A DNA stretch of 55,715 bases from Candidatus Protochlamydia sp. (GTDB taxonomy: Bacteria > Chlamydiota > Chlamydiia > Chlamydiales > Parachlamydiaceae), in assembly GCA_013695355.1 (NCBI GenBank), contig JACDAQ010000035.1, positions 1 to 55,715 on the forward strand, written 5' to 3'. Under the pieces are notes generated by a model. That model had not been told where the DNA came from, made no database searches, and was given only the letters and a program-made list of their open reading frames with translations. Below are positions 44,056-52,256 of the stretch, piece by piece. Both the position numbers and the translations under genes were made by a program. Positions within the stretch are counted from its first letter, which is position 1. Every line of letters begins with the position of its first letter.

Positions 44056-45918
44056 ATGAAAAGACGTTTTCCTATAGGAGCTGAACTAATTGATCACTCC
44101 GCTCATTTTAGGGTTTGGGCCCCCGAAGTCACCAGCCTGGGCGTGGTTCTTGAGAGTTCGGCTCAATTTTACCCTCTTCAAAATGAAAAAAATGGGTATT
44201 TTTCAGGAAGCGTTGCTGAAGCCAAGGAAGGATCGCTTTACCGCTTTAAGCTGAATGAAGATGAAAAGCTTTATCCTGATCCGACTTCACGCTATCAACC
44301 TCTCGGCCCTAAGGGGCCTTCGCAAGTCATTGATCCATTCAAGTTCAATTGGACAGACCAAGCGTGGAAAGGCGCTCCCCTCGAAAATCGCATTATCTAT
44401 GAAATGCATATTGGCACCTTCACTATTGAGGGGACCTGGGACAGGGCCAAGCGGGAACTCTTAGAGCTTGCAGATTTAGGGATAACCGTCATCGAAATGA
44501 TGCCTGTCAATGAATTTCCAGGAAAATATGGATGGGGCTATGACGGCGTGTATTTATTTGCGCCCACCCATTTATACGGAGAACCCAACGATCTCAAAGA
44601 TTTCATTAACCATGCGCATGCACTGGGTATAGCAGTAATTTTAGATGTTGTTTATAATCATTTTGGCCCCACTGAAAATTATTTTAAAAATTTCTCCAAA
44701 GATTACTTTTCTGTCATTCACACAACCGAGTGGGGAGATACAGTAAACTTTGATGGTCAAAATTCGGGACCGGTCCGCGAGTTTTTCATTACCAATGCGC
44801 TTTATTGGATTGATGAATACCATTTCGATGGTTTTAGATTCGATGCCACACAAAATATCTATGATTTCTCTTCTTATCATATTTTGACGGAAATTAGCCA
44901 AAAAGTCCGTCAAATGGCGCCCAATAAAAATTTTTATTTTATTGCTGAAAATGAAGCGCAGCTGACCAAGCATGTCGATGCCGTAGAAAAAGGAGGCTAT
45001 GGGCTGGATGCCCTTTTGAATGACGATTTCCACCATAGTACGATCGTCAGGCTGACAGGGCGCAAAGAAGGTTATAATGCTGATTATTCAGGAAGCGGTC
45101 AGGAATATGTTTCTATGCTTAAATATGGGTATCTTTTTCAGGGGCAATGGTCCAGCTGGAAATTTATGCCAAGAGGAACGCCAGGCTTTCATCTCGACCC
45201 CTCATGCTTTGTAAATTTTTTTCAAAATCATGATCAAATTGCAAATTTTGCCTTTGGCTTGCGACTACATCAATTGTCCGGTCACGACATTTATCGGGCG
45301 ATAACCGCTTTGCTTTTATTAGCGCCAGCAACGCCACTTATTTTTCAAGGCCAGGAATTTGCCGCATCAACTCCATTTTTTTATTTTGCCGATTATCCAC
45401 CCAATATAGCCGAAATGATCGAGGAGGGCAGAAAAACATATTTTAAAAGATTTGCTTCTTATGGCACCTCTGAAATCCAAGCTTTATTGCAAAAGCCTTC
45501 TCTAATGGAAACTTTTTTAAATAGCAAACTTATATTAACCGAAAGGGAATCTCATCATCAGGCGTACAATCTGCATAAAGATCTTCTGAAGCTTCGCAAA
45601 AATGATCCTATTTTTAATGCCCCTAAAAAGACTTCCATTGATGGTATAGTTTTAAACCAGGATGCGTTCATCGTCCGTTACTTTGGCGAAGAAAATGATA
45701 CAAGGCTTCTGGTCGTCAATTTTGGGATTGATCTCGTTCTGACACCTGCAAATGATCCTTTATTGGCACCGCCTGAAGGAACCGACTGGACAATCCTATG
45801 GTCAAGTGAAAGTCCGAGGTATGGAGGAAATGGAGTGCCGCCTCTTTCGACAGATCATCATTGGTCAATACTTGGTCATGCCGCGAATGTCCTCATACCA
45901 AAACCTCTGGGAAAATAG
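44056..45918 (+). CDS. treZ: Malto-oligosyltrehalose trehalohydrolase
   Basis: TreZ releases trehalose from malto-oligosyl-trehalose, the second step of the TreY-TreZ route from glycogen. The 620-residue protein has the N-terminal beta-sandwich (GAELIDHSAHFRVWAPEV), then a GH13 barrel with VYNHFGPTENY, the nucleophile in FRFDAT (Asp263), the acid/base Glu298 in FIAENE and NHDQIAN. The C-terminal beta domain ends at VLIPKPLGK. An AAGGA ribosome binding site precedes the ATG. The stop is 1 base before the next start, so it forms an operon with the debranching-type glucosidase. treY is not in this window. Confidence 0.92.
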   Translation: MKRRFPIGAELIDHSAHFRVWAPEVTSLGVVLESSAQFYPLQNEKNGYFSGSVAEAKEGSLYRFKLNEDEKLYPDPTSRYQPLGPKGPSQVIDPFKFNWTDQAWKGAPLENRIIYEMHIGTFTIEGTWDRAKRELLELADLGITVIEMMPVNEFPGKYGWGYDGVYLFAPTHLYGEPNDLKDFINHAHALGIAVILDVVYNHFGPTENYFKNFSKDYFSVIHTTEWGDTVNFDGQNSGPVREFFITNALYWIDEYHFDGFRFDATQNIYDFSSYHILTEISQKVRQMAPNKNFYFIAENEAQLTKHVDAVEKGGYGLDALLNDDFHHSTIVRLTGRKEGYNADYSGSGQEYVSMLKYGYLFQGQWSSWKFMPRGTPGFHLDPSCFVNFFQNHDQIANFAFGLRLHQLSGHDIYRAITALLLLAPATPLIFQGQEFAASTPFFYFADYPPNIAEMIEEGRKTYFKRFASYGTSEIQALLQKPSLMETFLNSKLILTERESHHQAYNLHKDLLKLRKNDPIFNAPKKTSIDGIVLNQDAFIVRYFGEENDTRLLVVNFGIDLVLTPANDPLLAPPEGTDWTILWSSESPRYGGNGVPPLSTDHHWSILGHAANVLIPKPLGK

Positions 45919-45919
45919 C

Positions 45920-47941
45920 ATGGCTGGTCGAAGGTTGATCCGAACATCGGCATTGGACGATGAAAATTTTTTGCGCAGCGAATGGCTTCTGACGAATGGA
46001 TTAGGAGGCTACGCCTCTGCTTCCATTTCCGGAGCGATGACCAGAAAATATCATGGGATGCTTGTAGCAGCTCTACCCTCCCCCTTCGGCCGTACCGTTA
46101 TGCTCAACCATTTATCAGAAAAAATTATATTCCCTGACGGTGCAACTTACAAACTAGGATGCGAAGAAGGAAATAATCATTCTGAAGGAATGGAGAATCT
46201 GAAAGAATTCAGGCTTGAGGGTGGCATGCCAGTATGGCTTTTTGAAATAAATGGGATTGCTATCGAAAAAAGAGCAGTCATGGTCCATCTTCAAAATACT
46301 GTCCATATCTCATATCGCACACTTTCATCCCAGGGGCCAGTGTCCTTGCAGATCCAACCTTCTATTCATTTCAGAGCGCACGAAGCCCCAGTTAATATGC
46401 CTATTGATGAATTATATCGGACGGCGGTCATTCATAACCATTATGAAATTTCACAAGGCCTGTTCCCTCCGCTTAGACTTAAAATAGAAGGCGGTCATTC
46501 TCAGTTCATACTGGAAGATCGAATACTTCAAAATATTTTTTATTACCATGAATCGAAAACAGGTTATGAATCTTTAGGAGAACTGTGGAGCCCTGGCTAC
46601 TTTAAAGTGGACCTTCAAAGTGATTCCAGAGCTACACTCATTGCCTCAACCGAATCGTGGGAAACCATTTCAGCATTGACGGCTACGGAAGCACTCCAGT
46701 CTGAGCAGGACAGACGCAGCCGCTTGCTTTTTGCCGCCCCATCCAATGCTAAAGAAGGCATGGGGGGAGAGCTTGTGCTTGCCGCCGACCGATTCGTTAT
46801 TATACCTGCCAGCAGAGTTAAGGAAGCAGCCCGTGCCCACGCCGCCGGCAATGAAATACGCACCATTATAGCCGGGTATCATTGGTTTACCGATTGGGGA
46901 CGTGATACAATGATTTCTCTGGAAGGCCTTACACTTTGTACGGGACGTTTTCAGGAAGCCCGCTGGATCCTGCTTACATTTGCGCATGCTGTCAGGAGCG
47001 GCCTGATCCCGAATCTGTTTCCAGAAGGACAGAATGAAGGGCTTTATCATACTTCCGATGCCACTTTATGGTTTTTTCATGCCATTGATCGCTATGTAAA
47101 TATTTCACAGGATAAGCAGCTTCTCCATTTCCTTTTGCCGGTCTTGTCCGATATTATTTATCACCATTTGCAAGGAACTGCTTTTGGAATCGGCGTGGAT
47201 CCGCATGACGGTCTGTTAAAGCAAGGGATGGAAGGATTGCAACTTACCTGGATGGACGCAAAGGTAGCAGATTGGGTCGTCACTCCCCGCCGAGGCAAGG
47301 CTGTAGAGATCAATTCCTTATGGTACAATGCTTTACGCTTATTGGAAGAGTGGTTAAGAGAAGTGCGTGGCGAAGAATCAGCAAGACCGTTCAAAGAACA
47401 AGCTGACCGAGTCTACCAAACCTTTAATGAACAGTTCTGGTTTAAAAAAGGAGGTTATTTATATGATGTCATTGATGGACAACTTAAAGACCTTTCATGC
47501 AGACCTAATCAACTTTTTGCCTTCTCTCTTAAACATCCTGTTTTAAAACCTTCCCGTTGGGAGAGCGTGATTAAAATTGTAGAAAAAGAATTGTTGACTC
47601 CCTTTGGTCTTCGAACTCTTTCTTCTCAACATGATGCCTATAAATCAAGGTATGATGGAGATTTACGGGCAAGGGATGCAGCTTATCATCAAGGAACCAT
47701 TTGGGCATGGTTAATAGGGCCTTTTATCGATGCATGGATCAGGGTTTACCCACAGGAAAGGGAAGGGTCCAGGCGATTCCTTAAAGAATTTCAGAACCAT
47801 TTGAATGAAGCTGGCATCGGGTCGATCAGCGAGATATTCGATGCGACAGAGCCATTTACGCCAAGAGGATGCATCGCACAAGCCTGGAGCGTTGCCGAGG
47901 TCCTCAGATGTTGGATAAAAACAGCTCCTGACGAAAAATAA
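45920..47941 (+). CDS. Glycogen debranching enzyme, amylo-alpha-1,6-glucosidase type (GH133)
   Basis: Removes alpha-1,6-linked glucose at glycogen branch points. The N-terminal domain is seen in SEWLLTNGLGGYASASISGA and RKYHGMLVAAL; the C-terminal (alpha/alpha) barrel has WFTDWGRDTMISLEGL, LTWMDAKVADWVVTPRRGKA, VEINSLWYNAL and RDAAYHQGTIWAWLIGPF. About 673 residues from the ATG at 45920, one base after the treZ stop; an in-frame ATG at 45887 inside treZ is possible, and the frame is open even earlier, but those residues do not look like family sequence. Together with TreZ it points to turnover of glycogen or maltodextrin to trehalose. Confidence 0.88.
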   Translation: MAGRRLIRTSALDDENFLRSEWLLTNGLGGYASASISGAMTRKYHGMLVAALPSPFGRTVMLNHLSEKIIFPDGATYKLGCEEGNNHSEGMENLKEFRLEGGMPVWLFEINGIAIEKRAVMVHLQNTVHISYRTLSSQGPVSLQIQPSIHFRAHEAPVNMPIDELYRTAVIHNHYEISQGLFPPLRLKIEGGHSQFILEDRILQNIFYYHESKTGYESLGELWSPGYFKVDLQSDSRATLIASTESWETISALTATEALQSEQDRRSRLLFAAPSNAKEGMGGELVLAADRFVIIPASRVKEAARAHAAGNEIRTIIAGYHWFTDWGRDTMISLEGLTLCTGRFQEARWILLTFAHAVRSGLIPNLFPEGQNEGLYHTSDATLWFFHAIDRYVNISQDKQLLHFLLPVLSDIIYHHLQGTAFGIGVDPHDGLLKQGMEGLQLTWMDAKVADWVVTPRRGKAVEINSLWYNALRLLEEWLREVRGEESARPFKEQADRVYQTFNEQFWFKKGGYLYDVIDGQLKDLSCRPNQLFAFSLKHPVLKPSRWESVIKIVEKELLTPFGLRTLSSQHDAYKSRYDGDLRARDAAYHQGTIWAWLIGPFIDAWIRVYPQEREGSRRFLKEFQNHLNEAGIGSISEIFDATEPFTPRGCIAQAWSVAEVLRCWIKTAPDEK

Positions 47942-47942
47942 C

Positions 47943-48149
47943 CTAAGTTTTCTTTTGTTTTGATTTCAAAAGCTTCATCTGGCTTCTTTTCCATCCTTCA
48001 GCAGTTTGTATACGGGTGTGAGAAGATAAGACAGGCGGTTTCTCTACCGAAATAACATCTTTAACCCTTTCTTCGGGAATAATTTTTTCTTCTTTTATTT
48101 CTCCACTATCATTATTTTTACGTTGCGTTATTTTTTTGTTAGCTATCAT
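47943..48149 (-). CDS. Small basic hypothetical protein (68 aa)
   Basis: A Lys-rich soluble protein without any motif I recognise (MIANKKITQRKNNDSGEIKE at the start, KRSQMKLLKSKQKKT at the end). I chose the ATG at 48149, with GAGGTG four bases upstream, over an ATG two codons earlier. It is convergent with the debranching gene, with only a base between the stops. It lies below the strong terminator 48174-48218 and so needs its own promoter or read-through. The charge would suit nucleic-acid binding, but there is no direct evidence. Confidence 0.6.
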   Translation of the reverse strand: MIANKKITQRKNNDSGEIKEEKIIPEERVKDVISVEKPPVLSSHTRIQTAEGWKRSQMKLLKSKQKKT

Positions 48150-48173
48150 AAACACCTCTTTGTTGACAAAATG

Positions 48174-48218
48174 AAAAAATTATCCCGAAATTACCACCTT
48201 CAGTGATAACTTCGGGAT
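48174..48218 (-). terminator. Strong rho-independent terminator of the 30-aa gene
   Basis: On the minus strand a 16-bp stem with two or three G-U pairs (ATCCCGAAGTTATCAC with GTGGTAATTTCGGGAT), a 5-base loop and then AA and six T. It lies about 40 bases after the stop of the 30-codon gene. It is among the best-formed terminators in the window. Confidence 0.85.
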
Positions 48219-48258
48219 TGCTTCATAAGTGCTTAATTGTTGATCACTCTTTGCCCAA

Positions 48259-48351
48259 CTACTCAGCTTTAGCCTCGCCTTTCTTTTCCTTCTTTCCTTT
48301 TTTTCCTTTACCTTTGGACTGACCTTCCTGGCCTTTACTTTTTTTAACCAT
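48259..48351 (-). CDS. Very small lysine/glycine-rich protein (30 aa)
   Basis: The reading frame starts MVKKSKGQEGQSKGKGKKGK and ends KGEAKAE; 13 of 30 residues are Lys. It has an excellent ribosome binding site (GGAGG, 6 bases before the ATG), a strong terminator downstream and a perfect dyad upstream (48423-48439), which together make a complete expression unit. The composition is like the tail of histone H1-like proteins. From memory, Chlamydia carries hctB (histone-like Hc2) next to pepA; here asd and this gene follow pepA on the same strand. A DNA or RNA-binding role is inference. Confidence 0.65.
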   Translation of the reverse strand: MVKKSKGQEGQSKGKGKKGKKEKKGEAKAE

Positions 48352-48422
48352 ATAGCCTCCTAATTTTTTTCTAACTGCATGTTCATGATGCAAAAATTAT
48401 GCCATCCCAAAAACTATTACTC

Positions 48423-48439
48423 ATGCAAACTATTTGCAT
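48423..48439. promoter_or_regulatory. Perfect dyad, possible operator
   Basis: ATGCAAA-CTA-TTTGCAT is a perfect 7-3-7 inverted repeat about 72 bases before the start of the 30-aa gene. The size suits a homodimeric regulator. The bases between it and the gene contain CATAAT, a possible -10 hexamer. No regulator gene is adjacent. Confidence 0.4.
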
Positions 48440-48763
48440 AGTATTTAGTTCATTATTTTATTATGCAATAATAACAGTTTATTAAGTAATAATTTTTTTA
48501 AATTAAATAAAAAACAATATTATAATTATAGTTTAGAACACGCTGCCTTATTGCATAAATTCTTAGAAAGGTGGAGTGAGATTGGCTGTTGGCTGTAAAA
48601 GCTAAAATTTTTTTTTAGATAGACTAAGCTATAGCTAGCTTAAGGCTTTGTCCGAATATTCAGCAAACAATGAATGAAACGCGGAGGGTGCGGAGTATTA
48701 GATTTTCCCCAATTTACTCTCCTTCTCCCTTCCTCCGTTTTCTTTTTTCAGATCGGCAGGTTA

Positions 48764-48794
48764 AGAACCTGTTCAATATCTATGATCAGGTTCT
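48764..48794. repeat. Short copy of type B element ends, possible terminator of asd
   Basis: AGAACCTGTTCAATATCTAT continuing GATCAGG is identical over 27 bases to the left end of the element at 55542-55704, then ends at once with TTCT. AGAACCTG and CAGGTTCT form an 8-bp stem. It lies about 28 bases after the asd stop, so it may also serve as a transcription terminator. Confidence 0.6.
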
Positions 48795-48821
48795 AAAGTA
48801 GCAATATTTTTTTGCCTTCTA

Positions 48822-49889
48822 TTATGACCAATAGACCCAGCCTTTTTTCACCAGCAGTTCTGCGTTAAGCAGCGCTGAACCGGCAGCGCCCCTCATAGTA
48901 TTGTGAGATAATACGACGAATTTAAAATCAAGGACAGGGCAGACGCGCAGACGGCCTAGACTGACAGCCATTTCTTTATCCAAAGAGCGATGGAGTTTAG
49001 GTTGCGGATAAGAGGATTTTTCCAGGTAATAAATTACCTTGGAGGGTGCTGTGGGTAGCTGCATTTGCTGCGGCTCTCCGATAAATTCGCCCCAGGCCTG
49101 TATGAGCTCCTGCTGCACCGCATTTTTGTTCAACTTGACAGAAACGCAGGCTAAATGCCCATCAGTAACAGGCACCCTATTACAGGCAGCGCTAATGATA
49201 AAATCAGCAGGCTCAATTTTCTGGTCCTTAAGCTGGCCCAATACTTTTGGCGGCTCTCTTTCAAGCTTTTCTTCCTCATCGGGAATAAAAGGAATGATAT
49301 TATCGCAAATATCCAGGGAGGCAACTCCTGGAAAACCTCCACCTGAAATTGCCTGCAAGGTCACTATCTGGGCCGATTTTATACCAAAACGGTCAAGAAG
49401 AGGTTTTAAAGCGATGCTTAGTCCAATGACTGAGCAATTTGGATTGGTTATTATTTTCCCGGGGGTCAACTGCTGACGAGCTAATTCAAGATGATCGGGA
49501 TTAACTTCTCCTACCACTAAAGGTACATGGGGGTCCATGCGGTAAGCGCTAGAATTGGAGAGCACTAGATAGCCTGCCTCGGCGAATTTAAGCTCAATCG
49601 TGCGGGCGGCCTCAGAGTTGAGGGCTGAAAAAACAAGCTGGCAATCCATCCCTGGCAAACAAGGCTGCACAATCATTTCCTCAATAAATGAAGGAACCGG
49701 AGTAGGAAGCATCCAGTTCACAACATCCTTATAGGGCTTCCCGCATGAATTTTCAGAGGCACATAGGGCCGTGACTTGAAACCAGGGGTGGTTCTCAAGA
49801 AGCTGAATAAACTTTTGGCCTACGCACCCTGTCGCTCCTAAAATGGCAACCGGAATTTTATTCCGATAAAAAAAATCACCGCTCATCAT
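48822..49889 (-). CDS. asd: Aspartate-semialdehyde dehydrogenase
   Basis: Reduces aspartyl phosphate to aspartate semialdehyde, which leads to lysine, diaminopimelate, threonine and methionine. The 355-residue protein has an N-terminal NADP site (AILGATGCVGQKFIQLL), the active-site Cys in TNPNCSVIGL, and the conserved stretch LQAISGGGFPGVASLDICDN; the catalytic His is in the CNRVPVTDGH region. The spacing and motifs resemble the archaeal/fungal-type subgroup. The start overlaps the stop of pepA (ATGA), so it is coupled to pepA and is third in an ssb-pepA-asd unit. Confidence 0.93.
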   Translation of the reverse strand: MMSGDFFYRNKIPVAILGATGCVGQKFIQLLENHPWFQVTALCASENSCGKPYKDVVNWMLPTPVPSFIEEMIVQPCLPGMDCQLVFSALNSEAARTIELKFAEAGYLVLSNSSAYRMDPHVPLVVGEVNPDHLELARQQLTPGKIITNPNCSVIGLSIALKPLLDRFGIKSAQIVTLQAISGGGFPGVASLDICDNIIPFIPDEEEKLEREPPKVLGQLKDQKIEPADFIISAACNRVPVTDGHLACVSVKLNKNAVQQELIQAWGEFIGEPQQMQLPTAPSKVIYYLEKSSYPQPKLHRSLDKEMAVSLGRLRVCPVLDFKFVVLSHNTMRGAAGSALLNAELLVKKGWVYWS

Positions 49890-51382
49890 GGCTGAGCTGC
49901 GGACAGGTCTTTCAAATATTCAACAATTAAGCGCACACCAACGCCAGTCGCATATTTTGGCTGATATTTTTTTCCTTCGGATAAATAAGCCGTCCCTGCA
50001 ATATCAATATGCGCCCAAGGAATAGAATCTTCCACAAAAGTCTTTAAAAACATTGCAGCCACACAGGAACTGGCCGAGCGGCCGTTCCAGCTTTTCAAAT
50101 CTGCAATATCTGATTTTAATTTTTCATTATATTCTTCATAGAGCGGCATCCTCCATAAACGTTCAAATGTCCTCTCTCCAGCCAGGATTAAGGCTGCAGT
50201 CAGATCCTCACTATTGCTCATAATTCCAGATGCCTCAGATCCAAGCGCCACTTCAATGGCCCCAGTCAGGGTAGCCATATCGATAATTCTGCTGGGCTTA
50301 AGATTTCGGCAGGCATAGGCCAGTGCGTCCGCTAACACTAATCTTCCTTCAGCATCTGAATTCATCATCTCCACGGTCTTTCCAAGGTAGCTGCGATAGA
50401 CGTCCCCCGGTTTAAAACTTTTGGCATCTATTCCGTTTTCAGTTGTAGGTATCACTACTGTTAAGTTAATCTTCAACCCTAAGTTACAGACAGCCAGCAG
50501 CGCTCCAAAACAGGCGGCCGCTCCAGACATGTCGCATTTCATTGTTTCCATGCCCCCTGTCGGTTTCAAATTAAGTCCTCCTGTATCATAAGTAATCCCT
50601 TTGCCGATCAGGACCGTATTGTCGGAGGACTTTGGCTTTCCTTTGTATTCCATAATAATAAAGGCTGGGTCTAAATGAGAACCTCGGTTAACCGCTAAAA
50701 GAAGCTCCAGCCCCTCTTTTTCAATTCGTTTTTTATCAAAAATGGTTGTTTTAACTGGAAACTCTTTGGCCAATCCCTGGGCGCATAACGCTAAATATTG
50801 CGGAGTGACCTCATCTGCATTTCCGTTGATCAGGTCGCGCGCATAATAAACTCCGTCGCAAATTGCTAAAGTTTCTTCTGCCTGTTCCAGGGCACGCTTA
50901 TCGGAAGTAATTAAAGTCACCTTTTGCAAAAGGGAAAGGTCCTCGTCATCCTGGACCTGGCTTTTAAGGCGATTATAGACATAATTTGGTAAAAGCAACC
51001 CATCTGCCAACCCGGCAATTTTTTCTTTTTCTGTAATTTGTTCTATCAAAGGAACGAGAATATTTAAAGTTTTTAGCTTTTTGGCTAGGCAAGCTTTGGC
51101 CAATCCCCCATAGCTGCGCCTCACGGCTTCAATCGAAATTTTATCTTTAGGCCCTAGCCCAAGTAAAGCGATGCGTTGCTCAGGCTGCCCTTCGATGTAA
51201 AGAAAAGTCACCTCCCCTTCTCTTCCTTTAAAATCACCCGATTTAAGTGCAGGGTTTAGTAAATCCCCTAAAAGACTGATGGGAGCTGCCTCCTCAGGTT
51301 GAGAGGCCCCTTTCCAAAAAGAAAGAACGAGGAGATCGCTTTTCTTTCGTTTCCCCAATTGTCCAATGATTGCAAATTCCAT
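49886..51382 (-). CDS. pepA: Cytosol (leucyl) aminopeptidase
   Basis: M17 metallo-aminopeptidase with two metal ions. The 498-residue protein shows the metal and catalytic residues in IGKGITYDTGGLNLKPTGGM, KCDMSGAAA and the family signature NSDAEGRLVLADAL; the C-terminal core includes DIAGTAYLSEG and TGVGVRLIVEYL. PepA proteins can also bind DNA, which is not testable here. It lies 20 bases after ssb and overlaps asd by 4 bases. From memory the ssb-pepA order is the same in C. trachomatis (CT044-045). Confidence 0.95.
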   Translation of the reverse strand: MEFAIIGQLGKRKKSDLLVLSFWKGASQPEEAAPISLLGDLLNPALKSGDFKGREGEVTFLYIEGQPEQRIALLGLGPKDKISIEAVRRSYGGLAKACLAKKLKTLNILVPLIEQITEKEKIAGLADGLLLPNYVYNRLKSQVQDDEDLSLLQKVTLITSDKRALEQAEETLAICDGVYYARDLINGNADEVTPQYLALCAQGLAKEFPVKTTIFDKKRIEKEGLELLLAVNRGSHLDPAFIIMEYKGKPKSSDNTVLIGKGITYDTGGLNLKPTGGMETMKCDMSGAAACFGALLAVCNLGLKINLTVVIPTTENGIDAKSFKPGDVYRSYLGKTVEMMNSDAEGRLVLADALAYACRNLKPSRIIDMATLTGAIEVALGSEASGIMSNSEDLTAALILAGERTFERLWRMPLYEEYNEKLKSDIADLKSWNGRSASSCVAAMFLKTFVEDSIPWAHIDIAGTAYLSEGKKYQPKYATGVGVRLIVEYLKDLSAAQP

Positions 51383-51402
51383 TATGGGACTCCAAATTAA
51401 TA

Positions 51403-51909
51403 TTAAAAGGGTAGAGCGTCATCATCCATTGATTCATGCGAGGACTGGTGCCCTTGTCCGGCAGGCGCATAGGAACCAAAAGCTTGCGGCTGCGACTTGC
51501 CTTGAGCGTAAGAGGAAGTTTCGCCATAAGATCCCTGGCTTCCATATTCCTGATTAGAGCTATTTCCCTGTTGATTAGATTCTCCGGCGCGGTCAGGATT
51601 GCCAAAGGGGCTGAATTCAATCATTTCCGCAGTCATTTCCAGGCTGACCTGAGTGCGCCCTTCTTTATCAGTATAGCTTGAGGGGGGATTCATCCTTCCC
51701 ATTACAATCACCGCACTCCCTTTCTTAAGGTAAGACATTAGCTTGTCAAATCGGTCCCCCCATACAGTTACTCGTACCCACAAGGTGATATCTTCTTTTC
51801 CTTTGCGCTGATTGGTAGCAATAGTAAACGTAGTTACTTTTTGCCCGCTAGGAGTAAAACGTGTTTCAGGATCTTTCCCCAAACGGCCTGCTATTTGTAC
51901 AATAAACAT
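51403..51909 (-). CDS. ssb: Single-stranded DNA-binding protein
   Basis: OB-fold SSB of 168 residues. The N-terminal 105 residues form the DNA-binding domain (QIAGRLGKDPETRFTPSGQK, VTVWGDRFDKLMSYLKKGSA). A Gln/Ser/Gly-rich linker follows, then the conserved acidic tip DDDALPF that docks repair and replication partners. The ribosome binding site AAGGAAGG is strong. It heads the ssb-pepA-asd unit. Confidence 0.95.
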   Translation of the reverse strand: MFIVQIAGRLGKDPETRFTPSGQKVTTFTIATNQRKGKEDITLWVRVTVWGDRFDKLMSYLKKGSAVIVMGRMNPPSSYTDKEGRTQVSLEMTAEMIEFSPFGNPDRAGESNQQGNSSNQEYGSQGSYGETSSYAQGKSQPQAFGSYAPAGQGHQSSHESMDDDALPF

Positions 51910-52256
51910 ATTTTTACCTTCCTTTAGTCAAGGTTAATTTTGTGAATCTCAAAAAATAGCATAGATGTGCAATATTGTCACCTGATGAGTTTTAGGACAG
52001 CTTTAAAAATAATTAAATTTTCAGCAAGATTAATAGGATGACATTTGTTTATGAAAGTATTTCAATACTTGTAGGCTAATATTTTTTTTATTTATTATCC
52101 TGCTATCTTGCCACTTAAGGCGGTCATACTAATCTTGTTAAAAATATAGAAATAATTATTATACTCTCGCTTATAAAAAATATGGATTTGATAAAGAATG
52201 GGAATTCAAATTAACAGAAAGCACATTTTAAATTAGTTTTTTGCAAGCAAGGTGGA
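51910..52256. other. Intergenic region upstream of ssb
   Basis: These 347 AT-rich bases separate the end of the glycosyltransferase gene from the ssb start, all on the minus strand. Apart from the promoter-like pair at 51953-51981 I see no gene, hairpin or repeat. Confidence 0.4.
51953..51981 (-). promoter_or_regulatory. Candidate ssb promoter
   Basis: On the minus strand GTGACA is followed after exactly 17 bases by TATTTT, about 44 bases before the ssb start. Five of six bases match the -35 consensus and four of six the -10. Chlamydial promoters tolerate such variants, but chance occurrence in AT-rich DNA is possible. Confidence 0.35.

Larger units (their letters stand above)
48352..48821. 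other. Intergenic region upstream of the 30-aa gene
   Basis: These 470 bases hold the leader of the 30-aa gene, the dyad 48423-48439, an AT-only stretch (48440-48540) and the short type B copy 48764-48794 just past asd. No further open frame has a convincing start. Confidence 0.4.

Noticed and set aside
45752-45919. Longer N-terminus of the debranching enzyme inside treZ
   Set aside because: The added 56 residues are a frame-shifted reading of the TreZ C-terminus; family-like sequence begins soon after the ATG at 45920.
49039-49476. A 145-codon plus-strand frame inside asd
   Set aside because: It is antisense to the conserved core of asd and has no ribosome binding site or recognisable motif.
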